Source: Hofstenia miamia | Lineage: Eukaryota > Xenacoelomorpha > Acoela > Hofsteniidae | NCBI GenBank assembly: GCA_900660155.1 | Contig: CABFPE010001488.1 | Span: forward strand, 1 to 32,803 | DNA length: 32,803 nucleotides | Direction: 5' to 3' | Part shown: positions 10,241 through 20,474 of the stretch, one piece after another | Numbering within the stretch: the stretch's first letter is position 1 | How the letters are laid out: each line of letters starts with the position of its first letter | Notes under the pieces: generated by a model | The model's input: the letters and a program-made list of their open reading frames with translations, nothing else | Told to the model about the DNA's origin: nothing | Databases searched by the model: none | Program-made: the position numbers and the translations under genes

Positions 10241-11033
10241 TAGCCCCCTCGACCTCTTCCACTGCAACTTCTACTGTTTGATCACAGAAGAATGAAGAAA
10301 GAAGAAGAAAAATCTCCAGAGTTGGTGATGAGACCCTTCCTCCATATTACATTGCCACAAGGCAAGCTTACCATAACAGACATCTTTACATGTGGATTAC
10401 CCGTACACATGCAACTGCAAGTGATACATGACAAAATCGCCACACTACAGCCTTGTGTGCTAATTCTTTTCCAAGCAGCTGGTGATTTGATGTGGGTTAA
10501 CAATGTTGAAACCATCACTCGGTATTACAATGTCACAAAAAGGATAGAGATCATCATGATGATAAGAGCTAATGTGTCTGACCCAGAGCAGATGACACTC
10601 AGTCAAGTTCAGGAATACTGTTTGCTGTAGTTTGCATGCAACTACAATGGGGTCCTTGAGACAGGTATTTATACACTTCTATCCAGATACTGAGATTAGT
10701 GCAGAAGATGCACACACATCTGACACTGACGCAATGATGACGCTAATGATCGCCCTAAAGGGTCTTCAACTGTACGAACAATTTTACGATACTTTGATGA
10801 GGCAGTTGAATAATCTAAGAAGGAATTGTCCCGTCAGTAACTGGATGCCAACCATTAAATTTCTGCAATTGAAAGATGAAGTAGTAACCCAACAAGAAGT
10901 ACTCATGCAGATTACACGAGAGGCACATTATGCTGAGGTCCAAACATGGGATGGTGGGTTATCTATGAAGATGATAGTGGCCACTCAAAATATTGTGTCT
11001 GGGCCCACCCTTCAACTGTTATCTGAAAATTAA
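10241..11033 (+). pseudogene. Third ORF of body A, internally deleted
   Basis: After the pol stop an ATG at 10292 opens 112 codons (10292-10630), with GKLTITDIFTCGLPVHMQLQ. A 2-nt change relative to body C then forces a stop. The frame resumes at 10632 for 133 codons, ending TAA 11031-11033, seven bases before the polypurine tract. Comparison with body C shows that about 2.27 kb are missing at about 10365, across a short GG(A/C)AAGCT match. This copy alone keeps a well-readable C-terminal end of the protein (to LQLLSEN), which C lacks. No signal peptide, membrane segment or known enzyme motif is visible, so an envelope role is not supported. The function is unknown. Confidence 0.65.
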
Positions 11034-11040
11034 TTTGAGC

Positions 11041-11049
11041 AAGGGGGCA
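11041..11049 (+). other. Polypurine tract before LTR2
   Basis: AAGGGGGCA directly precedes the TGTAGAG start of LTR2. It is the expected plus-strand primer for body A. The same tract sits before LTR3 but not before LTR1. Confidence 0.8.
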
Positions 11050-11975
11050 TGTAGAGTCATTCAGGGACTTTTTCGATTTTATTCTTTAGGAATTATTTTG
11101 TATTTTTACATCATCATGACGTCAGCATTTATTTTGATCTCAGGTTGCTATTGTTCATTTGATGTCCCCTCAGTGGTACTTATTATTGCTCAAATTGAAT
11201 TTATGAGGGAAAAGAAATTGATCATGTTTAAACTATGTAGACATCTGATTTTGTAAACAAAGGCAGGTAATAACTAAACTTTTGTATAAAACCTGAGAGA
11301 ACTGTAGTGATCACTTAATAGATTTTATCTACTCTCAACTGCTGTCTTTACCATTGTATTTTTATTTATATTTTTTCTTTATGAAAACTATTGCTTAATA
11401 TCAGAGACAATTCAGGAGTGCTTTCACTAGCATGGGGCAACAAGTTGCTTCTGGAGGTCTTTTGATTATCCAGTCCGAATTGTGGACCCACTAAGTTATG
11501 TATATGGTTATGTATAGGGAAATAATAAACCTTTCATTCATAATTCAACACATACATGCACTTATACAACCTAACACTGTGATGATACCATGCTGTTGGC
11601 TAGCACGAATATCTGGCAATTACAGATTATTTAATAGTGAGATGAGAGATAACAATGAAAATGAGATTCTGTATTTGTTGATGTGAGATAGAAATTGAAA
11701 AAGTGAGACAAATAGGGTAGCACCAGTCAATAGGTTAAGCACTTTACTTCTGGATGATGCTCCGCTTCAGCTGGAAGCCATATGAATTGGTCATCTTGGA
11801 TCTTACCTAAAGTAGTTTTGTTACTTGGATGAATTACCAATGTTACATCTATAAGTTATAGGTTCTATGTTATTCTGTTTCTCAGAATTGTGGCTGTACT
11901 GTAAATGCTATTTAAACCTTCTGCAGAGTCAATTAAGTTTCTAGTTAAGTTACCCTATGAGCCCACGATTCTACA
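11050..11975 (+). repeat. LTR2 (3' LTR of A and 5' LTR of B), 926 bp
   Basis: This single LTR is shared by two bodies: polypurine tract on its left, primer site TGGTGACC on its right. Its first ~345 bp differ from LTR3 at about three positions, whereas the remainder (after about 11395) and LTR1 are clearly more diverged. Signals: TTACATCA (11106-11113, first CRE-like site damaged), TGACGTCA (11117-11124), TATAAAA (11285-11291), AATAAA (11524-11529). Confidence 0.9.
11106..11291 (+). promoter_or_regulatory. LTR2 U3 promoter: CRE and TATA box
   Basis: The perfect CRE (11117-11124) and TATAAAA (11285-11291) are kept. The first CRE-like site has lost its CpG (ACGTCA to ACATCA). Spacing is as in LTR1. 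Confidence 0.5.
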
Positions 11976-11993
11976 TGGTGACCATGACAGGAC
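11976..11993 (+). other. Primer-binding site of body B
   Basis: It reads TGGTGACCATGACAGGAC and follows LTR2 directly. One base differs from body A at the CpG. Confidence 0.78.
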
Positions 11994-12403
11994 GCTGATG
12001 TGATAACTATTTAATCTTGTTGTTTTCTTTCAATGGTTTGGTTGGTAGTTGGTTTTTGTTTTGGTGCTTATCAGCTAGGATAGTTGTTTCCCCTGATTGC
12101 TATAAAACTTCAGAGTAAGTTTACCTATTGATGTATTATTTAACTTCCTCACCCTTGAAGGATGGCGACAAAGCCCTTAGTGCGTCGTCTTATTTGGCTG
12201 ATGTCAATTGTTAAATTTCTTGTTTTGTTTTACTTTCTTAGTGCTTTGATGCATTGGATTTATTACCAAATACCACCATGTTTGTTTCCCCAATTCAGTC
12301 TGTTAATTATTGTTACCTCTTTAAGTTGCGTTTTTCTTCTGTGTGTGTGGAAGTGCTTCCCACTGTCAGTTCTGGAAATTATTGTTTTGCTCTTTAAGTT
12401 ATA
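11994..12403 (+). other. Untranslated leader of body B with candidate intron
   Basis: Donor-like GTAAGT lies at 12115-12120 (context CAGAGTAAGT), and a T-rich tract ends in TTTCTTAG (AG at 12240-12241). This would be a candidate intron of about 126 bp. The hydrophobic ORF at 12162-12404 overlaps the T-rich tract and is explained by it. Confidence 0.4.
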
Positions 12404-14179
12404 ATGGATTCTAGTCATACTGTTACTTACTCTCCTACTTTTGGGACTTCTCCAATTCAGAGCATCCCCTGTGCAAGCATTGGTAACCCAGACATTACCC
12501 CTTGTACCTTTGGATCGTTACTTAACTTTTCTCCACCTACTTCTCCAACTCTGATCACACAAAGGATGGATCAGAATGCCGCGACTATCCCTTATAGTGA
12601 TGCAAGTGCAATGAGCCCATCATATCATTGAAATGTGCGACGCGTTTTGAACTCCCAGAATGCTCCTCCAATTCCCCTTTGTCCTCACGGTTATGTCAGT
12701 GTCAATGATCAGTCAATGCCCCAGTTTGATGTGCACCTCACAGAAATCAATCATTTGAAGGAGGCTTTAACACAACAAGTATCCTTGAGGATGGAAAGTG
12801 AACGCCAAGTGGAGTCTCTCGAGGCAGAGATTAACATTCAACACATGGCCTACCAGCGGATGGAACAACAGATGCTGGAGTCAACCATTGCCCTGGAATT
12901 GCAAATTCATGAATTGAAGAGTACCATCAACAACTCTCATCACCAAGAGGAGGCACAGTCGCAGAGAAACGATGAGTATGTTACCCATGCTACACTTAAT
13001 GAAGCATTGGACGAGTTAGCCAAGAGGATCATTGGTCGAGTGGTTCAGTTAGTGGGTGCAAGCCATCCCCCTCCAGCTGCTCCTCTATTCAGAGGCTCTC
13101 AGGAGACCCCTAACTCTGTTCCATGTTGTACCAGTTCTTCTAGTAGTCAACCTATGTTCACACAGTCTGCTATTACGCAAGTATCTACTTTAACCACTGG
13201 AGACACCCCTCAAACCGGGTACATGCAGTCATTGTCTGATCCAGTAAGTGCTGTGGTAGTGCCCACGTTTAAGGAACACGTGAGTGATACCAGCCCACTT
13301 CCTGGGAAAGCTGGTATGAAAGATCAGCCGAGGTACCGGAATTCTATTCTTCCTCTGGAGTCCAATGGACAAATACAATTGCATAGCAAACATTCCGTTC
13401 TTCCCAAATTTACAGGACAAATTGACACTGTGTCACAATCATTCAATGAATGGTTCTTCCTGTTCAAATTGACAATGAAACAACATAAGAATTCACAAGA
13501 GTCAGCAGTTTCACAGTTTCCCTTGTATCTCAGCAGATTGGCATATAACCAATATATGATGCTTAATCGTAGCATTAAAACTGACTATCAGCTACTAATT
13601 AGGTTCTTTGAAGATCATTACCAGGCGCCACACATTAAGCATCAGTACAAGACGTTATTATGCGACATGTCTTTCAAATTTGGTGACGACATTCGAAACT
13701 ATATAACTCAGGTCAAGCGGTTGTTTTGATTAAGTAGCCTCTCTAGAGAGTATTTGCGACACAATCTATTTTCTTATATCTGCCGAGGCTTTCCTCCATC
13801 GATCAGGAATCAGTTGGAAGTTAGATGCAACCCTGAAGATAGCCTCCACGAAATCATAAGAAAGGCCATCAGTGTAGTTTATATGCTGCAGAATTCTCAG
13901 AGAATTAACAATGATATCACTAATCTGTCAGGTGTGTCCAGTACAAAGAACTTTGAAACAAGGAGGCCTGCAATTGCCAAGAAAGGATTTGACTTATCCT
14001 CTGTACGATGTTTCACTTGCAGGGAAAAGGGACATCTTAAGTCTCAGTGTAAGGCTAAGGTGCAGCTCATTGCAGATGGAGAAGGCTTCATTATTGAGGA
14101 GCCAAATGAGTCTCTGTGTGTTGACAACCTTGTCAACTTGGGACCTGACAAAACAACTACATCTCAGGATTTAAATTAA
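12404..14179 (+). pseudogene. gag: Gag of body B, nearly readable with two TGA stops
   Basis: This is the most readable Gag of the array: about 592 codons in one frame from ATG 12404 to TAA 14177-14179, interrupted by TGA at 12629-12631 and at 13727-13729. Domains: a Ser/Thr/Pro-rich N-terminus (residues 1-75), a coiled coil (about 100-190, with heptad spacing in LKEALTQQVSLRMESERQVE), a low-complexity linker (about 215-285), a capsid-like region (about 320-480, SFNEWFFLFKL and QFPLYLSRLAYNQYMML), and a CCHC knuckle CFTCREKGHLKSQC at 14010-14051 with all four zinc ligands. The first stop is CAA in body C, and the second is TGA in all three copies. Both fit CpG decay of CGA. Confidence 0.88.
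14170..14176 (+). promoter_or_regulatory. -1 frameshift heptamer T TTA AAT, body B
   Basis: GAT TTA AAT TAA in the gag frame, with the protease frame open in -1. It is identical to bodies A and C although the surrounding gag has diverged. Confidence 0.72.
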
Positions 14180-17100
14180 TTGGAGCGCCACCTCCCTTAA
14201 AACGTGCACAAAATATCCTAGTGATCACCCAGTTGATAAGAAAGAATTTAATACCCGTCGAGATGAACAGCAATATCTTTAATGCCACTGTTGATACTGG
14301 AGCTGCTGCTTCTATAATCAGTGATGAGTGCTGTCGAGAGTTATGTTTGAATCAAGACTCTTTGGATCTATCTAGTGTGAAACTCATCAATGCTTTGGGA
14401 AACCCTCTTGCTCTTAAAGGAAAGTTATGGGATGCTTCAATAAAAATTCATGCTGAGCCATTTGAAGTGGATCTTCTAGTAATTGACATCATCGCCTCCC
14501 ATATGATCTCATACTGGGAAATGACTTCCTGGAAAGAAACTCGTGTGTAATTGATTTCAAAAATAACACAATCACTATCAAAGACCAGGGAGCTACCCAA
14601 CTGGCTACTATTCCTGAGAGAGAAGTCATCTTTAATTTGGAAGAATCTATTTCAATTGAACCAAAGCATTGGACCAGAGTCACTGTATTCTCTGAAGATG
14701 ACATTAATGGAGATGTAATGATTTCAGGACAGAGAGGCAAGTATGTGTGTGGAATTTCTTTTTCGCCTGATTTGTGTAAAGTGATGAATGGCAAAATGCA
14801 TGTTACTGTTTTAAACAGAGCCAACTTTCCTGTTAAGATTGGAGCTTCTCAGTTGCAGCTCATAGAGGTACCAGTAAAAGTTGAAAGCATCCCTGTCACA
14901 TGCTTACCAATATGTACTGCAGTTCATGATCTGGGAGAGCCTGTAAGTCCAGTTAAGGTACCAACAGTTACCAACAGCTCCCATCTTCAGCTTAACCTGA
15001 GAGAAAGAAAATCGTTAGTCTCTTTGCTTCATAGTAAACATGATGTGTTTAATTACAGGACAATAAGCATTGGCCAAGTGATAGGTGAGGAGCACGCTAT
15101 TGAGTTGAAGAATAATAGACCCATAAGGCTGCCAGTGCGCAGGGTTCCTGAAAATTTAAAACTAGAGTACAAAAAGATCCTCAGTGATTTAATTGAAAGT
15201 TGTATCATACAGGGAAGCAATAGTCCATATGCTGCTCCTACTGTGTTCATTTGACAAGGTGAGAAATATCTTCTGTGCATTGACTTCAGAAAGCTTAACA
15301 ACATAACAATTAAGGATGCGTATCCATTACCTAGGATCAAAGACCTTTTATATGATGCTAGCAAATATAAATTCTTTTCCTGCCTTGATTTGTGCAAAGC
15401 GTACTGGCAGGTACTGATGCGCCCTTCCGACATCCAGAAGACAGCCTTCATTACCCCTTATGGTCTGTATGAGTGGAAGTATATGGCCTTTGGTCTATGT
15501 AATGCGCCAGCCACCTTTCAGCGCTATGTAACCAAGGTGCTCAAAGATGATGCTAACATTCTCGAACCAGGCATATCGGCTTACATCAATGATATTTTGG
15601 TTGCCAGCAATACTTTTGAGGAACATCTAACTAAGCTTGGTCGTACATTAGATCTGTTACAGAGAGCAGGATTGAAAGTGCTTGTTAGCCCAGATGAAGG
15701 TAATTTTTCTTGGTTGAGTTGTTGAGCCAGGGAAGATCTCTATAAAAAATAACGCTAAAGACTTCTTGGAAAAGATCAAAATGCCACAAAGCTGTTGAGA
15801 CGTACAGCGATTGATGGGCTTCCTTAACTATTATGGAATGTTTCTTCTGGACTTGGCTGAGAAAACAAAAACTATCTCGAATCTATTGAAAAAATCTGTG
15901 GAATTTAAGTGGACGTGGCAGGAGCAAGAAGCTCTGGAAGGCATCAAGGCTGATCTCAAAAAGATACCATCATTGAATACTCCTGATTACATGAAGGATT
16001 TTATAGTCAACTGTGACGCGAGTACTGTAGCTATAAGTGGGATATTGAGCCAAGACATCAACAGAGTCGAGAGCCCCAGCCAGTATTTTAGTCAGAAACT
16101 CAGGGCCTCTGAAAGAAATTATGGCGTGATGAAGTGCAAAATGCTCGCTCTAGTTGAATCACTGAAAAAATTTTGATATTTTATACTAGGATGCAAGTTC
16201 ATAGTGAGGACAGACAATAGCGCTCTCGCCTGGCTGAAAAAATTTAGTGGCAACAAATTGAACATAGTCCCTCATTGGATAGAGTACTTAAACGACTTTT
16301 CATTCACAATTAGACACTTCCCAGGTAAGCTCCATCTGAATGCTGACTATTGGACTGCATTGCCAAGTTATGAGAGAGATCTCAAGAAACATAAATGGGG
16401 AAAAGGTCCCGTTCTCCTTTATCCCCCATACTGAGTATCAATTGATACCTGAGATTAATGCTGATCAAAATGTAAAACCCATTCTGGCCATACTTGTGAG
16501 AGAGGAGATTTCCGAGGAAGAAATAATTTGCTATCAACATCGTGATTGGATTTTGGACCAGATTATGAAAAGGATGAAGGATCCGTACTTCCCCACATCT
16601 CTGGAAGTAAATCAGTATTTCAACCATTATAATTGGCACATAAACGATAATGGTTTATTGTACACTAAGAGCAAGCATAACAATCAACTTGTTATTCCCA
16701 AGTATTTTAAGAGGGACCTAGTATGTAGAGTCCATGAAAGAGGTCACCTGGGCATCCTCCAAACTGAGAAAACCTTCAACTCCTGATACATCACCACTGG
16801 AATATGAGCTACCATTATGGATGTCATCAACAAATGCGAAAAGTGCTTACTCAACAACATCAATCATTTTCCTCAACAAAGAGCTGAGCTGGAATTGCAG
16901 TTGGCAGAGAGCCCTAACAAGTTGGTGCATGTTGATCTTGAACAATTATCAAAGGACGATGAGGGTTTCCAGTATATACTCATAATGGTTGACCATTTTA
17001 CCAAATTTGCCCAAATAGTTCCTCTAAGTAGCACAATGGCAGAGAAAGTTGCTGATAAAATAATTAAAGAATGGATCTTGAAATATGGCCCCATGTGAAA

Positions 17101-18370
17101 ATTAGTTTCTGATAGAGGTCCTCAGTTTGAAAGTAATCTTTTGCACGCTTTAATGAAGGAACTAGAAGTGGTCCACGAATTGACCACTACCTATCACCAG
17201 CAAGTGAACAGATTGGTGGAGTGATTAAACTGAACCCTTATAAAATTAATTTAGGTAGCCTTGTCACGGGCAGCAGGAAAGCAATGGAGGCGAATTATAG
17301 AGTGCATTGAGTACTTTTACAACACATCAGTTCATACAACCACTGGCGTGAGCCCCTTCAAAGCCATGTTTGGTCATGAGGCCACCATGTCCTTAGCAAT
17401 GATGTTCCCAAAGTATGCAGAAAACAGCGTGGAAAGTTATGTGAATGGACTAATTCATGATATGCAACAAATTCACCTGACAATCTGTCATAACATGAAT
17501 CAGTCCAGTATAAGGCAAAAGAAAACCTTTAATAAGAAGATATATGGCGAGCCACATAAACGTAGCGACAGAGTCTTTGCCTATCTCCCTCAAATTACAA
17601 TAGATAGCAATCAAGTATGTAAACTTGCAAATGATTGGCAAGGTCCTTTTACGATAGAAAAAGTGCTTGACCATAACACCTATACTTTGAACAATGGTAA
17701 AACGTACATTTTCAAAGGCTCAAATAATCTATAAAAGATATAGAGCATGTTATAATAGATGATAACAACGAATTTACATTAGTAGATAATGGTGTCAATG
17801 TATATGAAAAATACGATAATTTAACTAGTTTTTCAGAGGATGAATTTTCCGACACTGATTACACTTATGATAATATTACTTCTGACAATTTAGAAACATG
17901 TACACTCCCCCAAAGAAGGGCGAGAACTACTCACACTTATAATCCCAGCATTTGGGATTTAAATCTTATAACTCCATTTAGGAATGAACACCCCAAGTAA
18001 AAAATGAGAGTCACCAGCTCCACCATCCCACTGCCGAGTGAGAAGGAGGATGGAAGGTAGCAGACTTAGCCAAGATGCCTCATCTAGGCGCGAGAGACAC
18101 ATATCTCTGCTTGCTGAGGCATGTGTAAGGAAAAGAGGACGCCATGATGGTGCTGAGGAGAGTCTGATTCCATGTGGGCAACATGTAGCTCCACGACTCA
18201 GAGAGGAGACAGCATCCACGATGACACCCTCCACATCTTGGCCCTACGTGGAGAGACATGTTTCCCCATGTGCACGAGAGGAGCTGGCCACACCTACATT
18301 AAAAACTTATAATTCTAGAGTACCTTTTAGTGCTTTACAAATTGTAAATACCCCCAAACAAGTGACTTGA
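14177..18370 (+). pseudogene. pol: Protease-RT-RNase H-integrase of body B, broken
   Basis: Protease keeps DTGAAAS (near 14293), but a 7-nt deletion near 14490, shared with body C, throws its C-terminal part out of frame. RT reads at 14637-15725 with a TGA at 15252-15254, and the active site is YIND (15582-15593). A frame change follows near 15700. RNase H lies at about 15811-16400 with a TGA near 16174; the second acidic motif is CKMLAL instead of CEMLAL. Integrase has the finger HERGH (16732-16746) and CEKC (16837-16848), the core HVDLEQLSKDDEGF and MVDHFTKFAQI (16920-17010), SDRGPQF (near 17110) and TGA after LVE (near 17222). The GPF module WQGPFTIEKV is at 17637-17666. The C-terminal tail 18038-18367 is Arg/Ser-rich. 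Pol ends at TGA 18368-18370. Confidence 0.88.
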
Positions 18371-19163
18371 TAGCCCCCTCGACCTCTTCCACTGCAACTT
18401 CTACTGTTTGATCACAGAAGAATGAAGAAAGAAGAAGAAAAATCTCCAGAGTTGGTGATGAGACCCTTCCTCCATATTACATTGCCACAAGGCAAGCTTA
18501 CCATAACAGACATCTTTACATGTGGATTACCCGTACACATGCAACTGCAAGTGATACATGACAAAATCGCCACACTACAGCCTTGTGTGCTAATTCTTTT
18601 CCAAGCAGCTGGTGATTTGATGTGGGTTAACAATGTTGAAACCATCACTCGGTATTACAATGTCACAAAAAGGATAGAGATCATCATGATGATAAGAGCT
18701 AATGTGTCTGACCCAGAGCAGATGACACTCAGTCAAGTTCAGGAATACTGTTTGCTGTAGTTTGCATGCAACTACAATGGGGTCCTTGAGACAGGTATTT
18801 ATACACTTCTATCCTGATACCAAGATTAGTGCTGAAGATGCACACATGTCTGACACTGACGCGATGATGATGCTGATGATCGCCCTAAAGGGTCTTCGAC
18901 TGTACAAATGATTTTATGATACTTTTACAAGATGGTTAAATAATCTAAGAAGGAATTGTCCTGTCAGTAACCAGATGCCAACAATTAAATTTCTGTGATT
19001 GAAAGATGAAGTAGTCACCCAATGAGAAGTACTCATGCAGATTACATGAGAGCCACACTATGATGAGGTCCAAACATGGGATGGTGAATTAGCTATGAAG
19101 ATGATAGTGGCCACTCAAAATATTGTGTCTGGGCCCGCCCTTCAACTGTTATCTGAAAATTAA
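18371..19163 (+). pseudogene. Third ORF of body B, internally deleted
   Basis: ATG 18422 opens the same 112 codons as in body A, with no amino-acid difference, and carries the same 2.27-kb internal deletion and the same stop at 18758-18760. Beyond about 18816 the copy differs from A by many CA/TG exchanges and has several stops (TGA near 18908, 18998 and 19023). The terminal LSEN codons and TAA (19161-19163) are kept before the polypurine tract. The function is unknown. Confidence 0.62.
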
Positions 19164-19170
19164 TTTGATC

Positions 19171-19179
19171 AAGGGGGCA
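19171..19179 (+). other. Polypurine tract before LTR3
   Basis: AAGGGGGCA directly precedes the TGTAGAG start of LTR3, matching the tract before LTR2. Confidence 0.8.
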
Positions 19180-20047
19180 TGTAGAGTCACTCAGGGACTT
19201 TTTCGATTTTATTCTTTAGGAATTATTTTGTATTTTTACGTCATCATGACGTCAGCATTTATTTTGATCTCAGGTTGCTATTGTTAATTTGATGTCCCCT
19301 CAGTGGTACTTATTATTGCTCAAATTGAATTTATGAGGGAAAAGAAATTGATCATGTTTAAACTATGTAGACATCTGATTTTGTAAACAAAGGCAGGTAA
19401 TAACTAAACTTTTGTATAAAACCTGAGAGAACTGTAGTGATCACTTAATAGATTTTATCTACTCTCAACTGCTGTCTTTACCATTGTATTTTTATTTATA
19501 TTTTTTCTTTATGAAAACTATTGCTTAAGATTGGCGACAATTTGGGAGTGCTTTCACTAGCACAGGGCAACAAGTTGCTTCTGGAGGTCTTTTGATTATC
19601 CAGTCTGAATTGTGGACCCACTAAGTTACATATATGGTTATGTATAGGGAAATAATAAACCTTTCATTCATAATTCAACATGTACATGCACTTATACAAC
19701 CTAACACTGTGATGATACCATGCTGCTGGCTAGCACGAATATCTGGCAATTACAGATTATTTAATAGTGAGCTGAGAGATAACAATGAAAATGAGATTCT
19801 GTTTTTTTTTGATGTGAGATAGATATTAAAAAAGTGAGACAAATAGGGTAGCACCAGTCAATAGGTTGAGCACTTTACTTCTGGATACTCTGCTTTGGCT
19901 GGAAGCCATATGAATTGGTCATCTTGGATTTTACCTAAAGTAGTTTTGTTACTTGGATGAATTACCAATGTTACATCTATAAGTTATAAGTTCTGCAGAG
20001 TCAATTAAGTTTCTAGTTAAGTTACCCTACCTGCCCACGATTCTACA
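19180..20047 (+). repeat. LTR3 (3' LTR of B and 5' LTR of C), 868 bp, with internal deletion
   Basis: It starts TGTAGAG and ends TTCTACA. Relative to LTR2 it lacks about 56 bp after 19995, between two TTCT repeats (LTR2 11867-11922), which suggests slippage or a microhomology-mediated loss. Signals: TTACGTCA (19236-19243), TGACGTCA (19247-19254), TATAAAA (19415-19421), AATAAA (19654-19659). The first ~345 bp are nearly identical to LTR2. Confidence 0.9.
19236..19421 (+). promoter_or_regulatory. LTR3 U3 promoter: two CRE-like sites and TATA box
   Basis: Both CpGs of the CRE pair are intact here, as in LTR1, and the TATA spacing is the same. Confidence 0.52.
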
Positions 20048-20065
20048 TGGCAACCATGACAGGAC
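20048..20065 (+). other. Primer-binding site of body C
   Basis: It reads TGGCAACCATGACAGGAC. The base change sits on the other strand of the same CpG that changed in body B. Confidence 0.78.
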
Positions 20066-20474
20066 GCTGATGTGATAACTATTCAATCTTGTTGTTTTCT
20101 TTTGATGGTTTGGTTGTTAGATGGTTTTTGTTTTGGTATGTATCAACTGGGATGGTTGTTTCCCCTGATCACTGTAAGACTTCAGAGTAAAGTCACCTAT
20201 TGATGTATTTGTTAATTTCCTCACCCCTGAAGGATGGCGACGAAGCTCTTACTTCGTCTTATTTGCCTGATGTCAATTGTTAAATTTCTTGTTTTGTTTT
20301 ACTTTATTAGTGCTTTGATATGTTGGATTTATTACCAAATACCACTGTGTTCATTTTCCCCAATTTGGTCTGTTAGTTATTGTTACCTCTTTAAGTTGCA
20401 TTTTTTGTCTGTGTGTGTGGAAGTGCTCCCCACTGTCAGTTCTGGAAAATTATTGTTTTGCTATTTAAGTTATA
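20066..20474 (+). other. Untranslated leader of body C
   Basis: The donor-like site seen in A and B is mutated here (GTAAAG, 20187-20192), while the T-rich acceptor-like ATTAG (AG 20309-20310) remains. It has no supported gene. Confidence 0.38.
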
